Assembly: GCF_000718635.1 (NCBI RefSeq)
Contig: NZ_JOBF01000026.1
Span: 32,093 to 96,092, forward strand
Reading direction: 5' to 3'
DNA: 64,000 bases
Source: Streptomyces varsoviensis
GTDB lineage: Bacteria > Actinomycetota > Actinomycetes > Streptomycetales > Streptomycetaceae
Part shown: piece after piece, positions 62,294 through 64,000 of the stretch
Numbering within the stretch: the stretch's first letter is position 1
How the letters are laid out: every line of letters begins with the position of its first letter
The notes under the pieces: generated by a model
Databases searched by the model: none
What the model was told of the DNA's origin: nothing
What the model saw: only the letters and a program-made list of their open reading frames with translations
Position numbers and translations under genes: made by a program

Positions 62294-64000
62294 CTAGAAG
62301 TCGAGGATGTGCGGGAGTCCGAGCCGGTACCGGTCCGTGTCCAGCTTCTTCGCGGCGTCCAGTTCCTTGGGCTCGTACCGCTCGAAGAGCCGCACCCGGT
62401 CCGAGGAGTCCCCGGCCGCGTCGAGCACGGCGTTGGCGGCGCGCCGCCCCGCCTCGTTCGCGGCCTCCATGGAGGAGAAGTCGACATTGCTGTACTGGCG
62501 TACGTAGTCGGCGGCGAGGAAGAGGTTCGGCACCGCCGTGGTGACCTCGGGGCGGTACTGCCAGGAGCCCGCGTCATTGAGCAGGTACGGCTCGTCGTTG
62601 GTGAGTTCGCCGCCGGGCCCGGGGGCGATCGCCGGGTCGAGGAACCAGCGGCGCAGGTTGTCGTCGGTGAGCCGGGCCCGGCCCGGACGGTTGAGCGCCT
62701 GCTTCATCTGCGCCCACACCTCGGCGGCGATCTGCTGAGGGGTGCAGCGGCGGGCCGTCCGGCCGTACAGGGCGCCGGGCTCGTCCCAGTTCGAGACGAC
62801 GACGGAGAACGAGTCGCGGGACTGCCCGTCGCCCCAGGTGTCGGCGAACTCCTCGCGCCAGAACTGCGACTGGCTGATGGAGACGAGGGACCAGGGCGAG
62901 TCGGGGTAGGCGACGTGGCCGTGGACGACGGGCACGGGACGCGACAGGTAGTACACGATGCCGTGGCTCCACGTGGTGTTGAGTTTCTTGGTGCGCGCCA
63001 GGGACGGGTCGGCGGCCTGGAGTGCCGGGCTCCACAGCGGCACGGCGCGGTCGACGGGCACGGCCACCACGTAGTGGTCGGCCTCCACGGGAACCCGGGC
63101 GCCGTCGGCGGTGCGCACGGTCGCGCCCGTGATGCGCCCACCGCTGTAGGTGAGGGATTCGACGCTGTGCCCGGTCCTGAACTCGACGTCGAGGGAGCGT
63201 AACCGGGCCTCCCAGGGGTCGATCCATGCCTCGCTGGTCGGGGCGTTGAAGACGCGGTCGTTGGGGCCGTCACTGCCCAGTTGCAACAGGTCCCAGATGA
63301 TGGCCCCGCCGCCCTGGCCGCCGGTGCGGGCGCTGGCCGAGGTGGGCTTGAGGGCCTGGATGAGCTGGACGCCGCCGCCGAAGATCCGCCGGTAGTCCAG
63401 GGACTTGCCGTCCGCCTCGATGAACTTCCACCAGTTCACGTGCTCCCACTGGCCGAAGCGGCGCTCCTCGCCGCTGGTCAAGAGGATCACCATCTTGCGC
63501 GCGAACAGCGCCGCCTCCCACACCGGCAGATGGAAGAGCTCCTCTCCGAGCCCGGCGATGAGCTGTATGAGGGCCTCGGGGTCGAGGGTGCCGGAGCCGA
63601 TGGGGGTGCCCGGGACGTCGATGGCCTGGCGCCCGCCGCTCCGCGCGAACTGGTTCCAGGTGGCCTGGACGAGGTTGTCGTGCACGCCGTTCGGCTGTCC
63701 CGCGTACGGGATGCGGCGCAGGGTGTCGGGCAGGTTGTGGTAGAAGCCGAAGACGCCACGGTGCCCGTGCTCGCCGGGCAGGTCGCGGCGGCCTCTCGTG
63801 CCGGTGCCCGGGACGGGGATGCTGCGCGCCTTGCCGCCGAGCACGTCCCGGCGCTCGTACACCGTCACCTCGAAGCCGCGCTCGGCCAGTTCGTGCGCGG
63901 TGGTCAGGCCCGCGGGCCCGGCGCCGAAGACCGCGACGCGGCGGCCGGCGGCGCGCCGTGGCGGCCGGGCCGCCGCCCCGGCCGGCGCGGCGCCGGCGTC
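62294..64000 (-). CDS. FAD-dependent amine-oxidase/desaturase-like oxidoreductase, N-terminus outside window
   Basis: About 569 residues are visible before the right edge. The dinucleotide-binding motif reads RVAVFGAGPAGLTTAHELAERG followed by VTVYERRDVLGGKARSI, typical of the phytoene-desaturase/amine-oxidase superfamily. The C-terminal FAD segment is NLFLAADYVRQYSNVDFSSMEAANEAGRRAAN. Middle features are QWEHVNWWKFIEAD and VEADHYVVAVPVDRAVPLW. It may act on a carotenoid, terpene or amine; no partner gene is seen in the window. An Ala/Pro-rich extension precedes the FAD motif. Confidence 0.85.
   Translation of the reverse strand, partial: DAGAAPAGAAARPPRRAAGRRVAVFGAGPAGLTTAHELAERGFEVTVYERRDVLGGKARSIPVPGTGTRGRRDLPGEHGHRGVFGFYHNLPDTLRRIPYAGQPNGVHDNLVQATWNQFARSGGRQAIDVPGTPIGSGTLDPEALIQLIAGLGEELFHLPVWEAALFARKMVILLTSGEERRFGQWEHVNWWKFIEADGKSLDYRRIFGGGVQLIQALKPTSASARTGGQGGGAIIWDLLQLGSDGPNDRVFNAPTSEAWIDPWEARLRSLDVEFRTGHSVESLTYSGGRITGATVRTADGARVPVEADHYVVAVPVDRAVPLWSPALQAADPSLARTKKLNTTWSHGIVYYLSRPVPVVHGHVAYPDSPWSLVSISQSQFWREEFADTWGDGQSRDSFSVVVSNWDEPGALYGRTARRCTPQQIAAEVWAQMKQALNRPGRARLTDDNLRRWFLDPAIAPGPGGELTNDEPYLLNDAGSWQYRPEVTTAVPNLFLAADYVRQYSNVDFSSMEAANEAGRRAANAVLDAAGDSSDRVRLFERYEPKELDAAKKLDTDRYRLGLPHILDF

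Overview
The window is very GC-rich, uses GTG starts freely, has short 4-base gene overlaps (ATGA/GTGA) and carries actinomycete-specific families (DUF397, DUF5753 regulators, NsdA-like regulators, mycothiol-dependent DinB-fold proteins, TIGR03084). It is chromosomal DNA of a Streptomyces or close relative. From memory, the order purU, SCO4402 family, DtxR regulator, SIS protein, PAS protein, pdxH, citrate synthase, then TetR/enoyl-CoA hydratase/CoA ligase/acyl-CoA dehydrogenase/carboxylase resembles the SCO4380-SCO4410 part of the S. coelicolor core. No rRNA, tRNA, CRISPR array, transposase or phage gene was seen.

Layout. 1-8.2 kb: a partial secreted M64 peptidase, a proline iminopeptidase-like hydrolase divergent from an HTH-TPR regulator, a DUF4344 metallopeptidase, a NarL-type two-component pair with an unusual 507-base gap, and a STAS anti-anti-sigma factor. 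8.6-16.8 kb: ECF sigma factor overlapping its zinc-finger/DinB-fold anti-sigma partner, purU, an SCO4402-family gene, a proline-rich membrane protein with repeated TQ-[IL]PP motifs, an NsdA-like regulator and a primase/polymerase-domain protein. 16.9-25 kb: ABC transporter pair, orphan HisKA kinase overlapping a lipoprotein, a flavin monooxygenase with three matching 14-bp operators, a toxin-antitoxin-like small pair, and an alpha/beta hydrolase.

25.6-31.7 kb: DmdR1-like iron regulator, SIS-domain protein with a DasR-like site in its promoter, PAS protein, an unannotated structured element with a near-perfect Shine-Dalgarno and a 12-codon ORF, pdxH and citrate synthase. 31.7-50.7 kb is more accessory: secreted phospholipase C, a seven-bladed PLL-type lectin, a TetR/quinone-reductase divergon, a short second CoaD, an esterase, a lone terpene synthase beside a flavoprotein relic, two acetyltransferases, a DUF397/DUF5753 locus, an EF-hand protein, a carboxylic acid reductase gene deleted to its two ends, an MFS/GntR pair, and two more secreted lipid-active enzymes (SicTox-like phospholipase D, lipase).

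50.9-61.9 kb is one leftward eight-gene operon: TIGR03084 protein, AtuA-like protein, acyl-CoA carboxylase beta and alpha, acyl-CoA dehydrogenase, CoA ligase, enoyl-CoA hydratase and a TetR regulator. It resembles Atu/Liu branched acyl-CoA catabolism. Its first gene carries a 212-residue repetitive tail. The window ends in a partial FAD-dependent oxidoreductase.

The window is rich in short tandem arrays (8, 9, 10, 15, 17, 26, 27, 34 and 54 bp periods) in intergenic or gene-terminal positions. The most interesting unexplained element is the structured leader-like locus at about 29162-29388.
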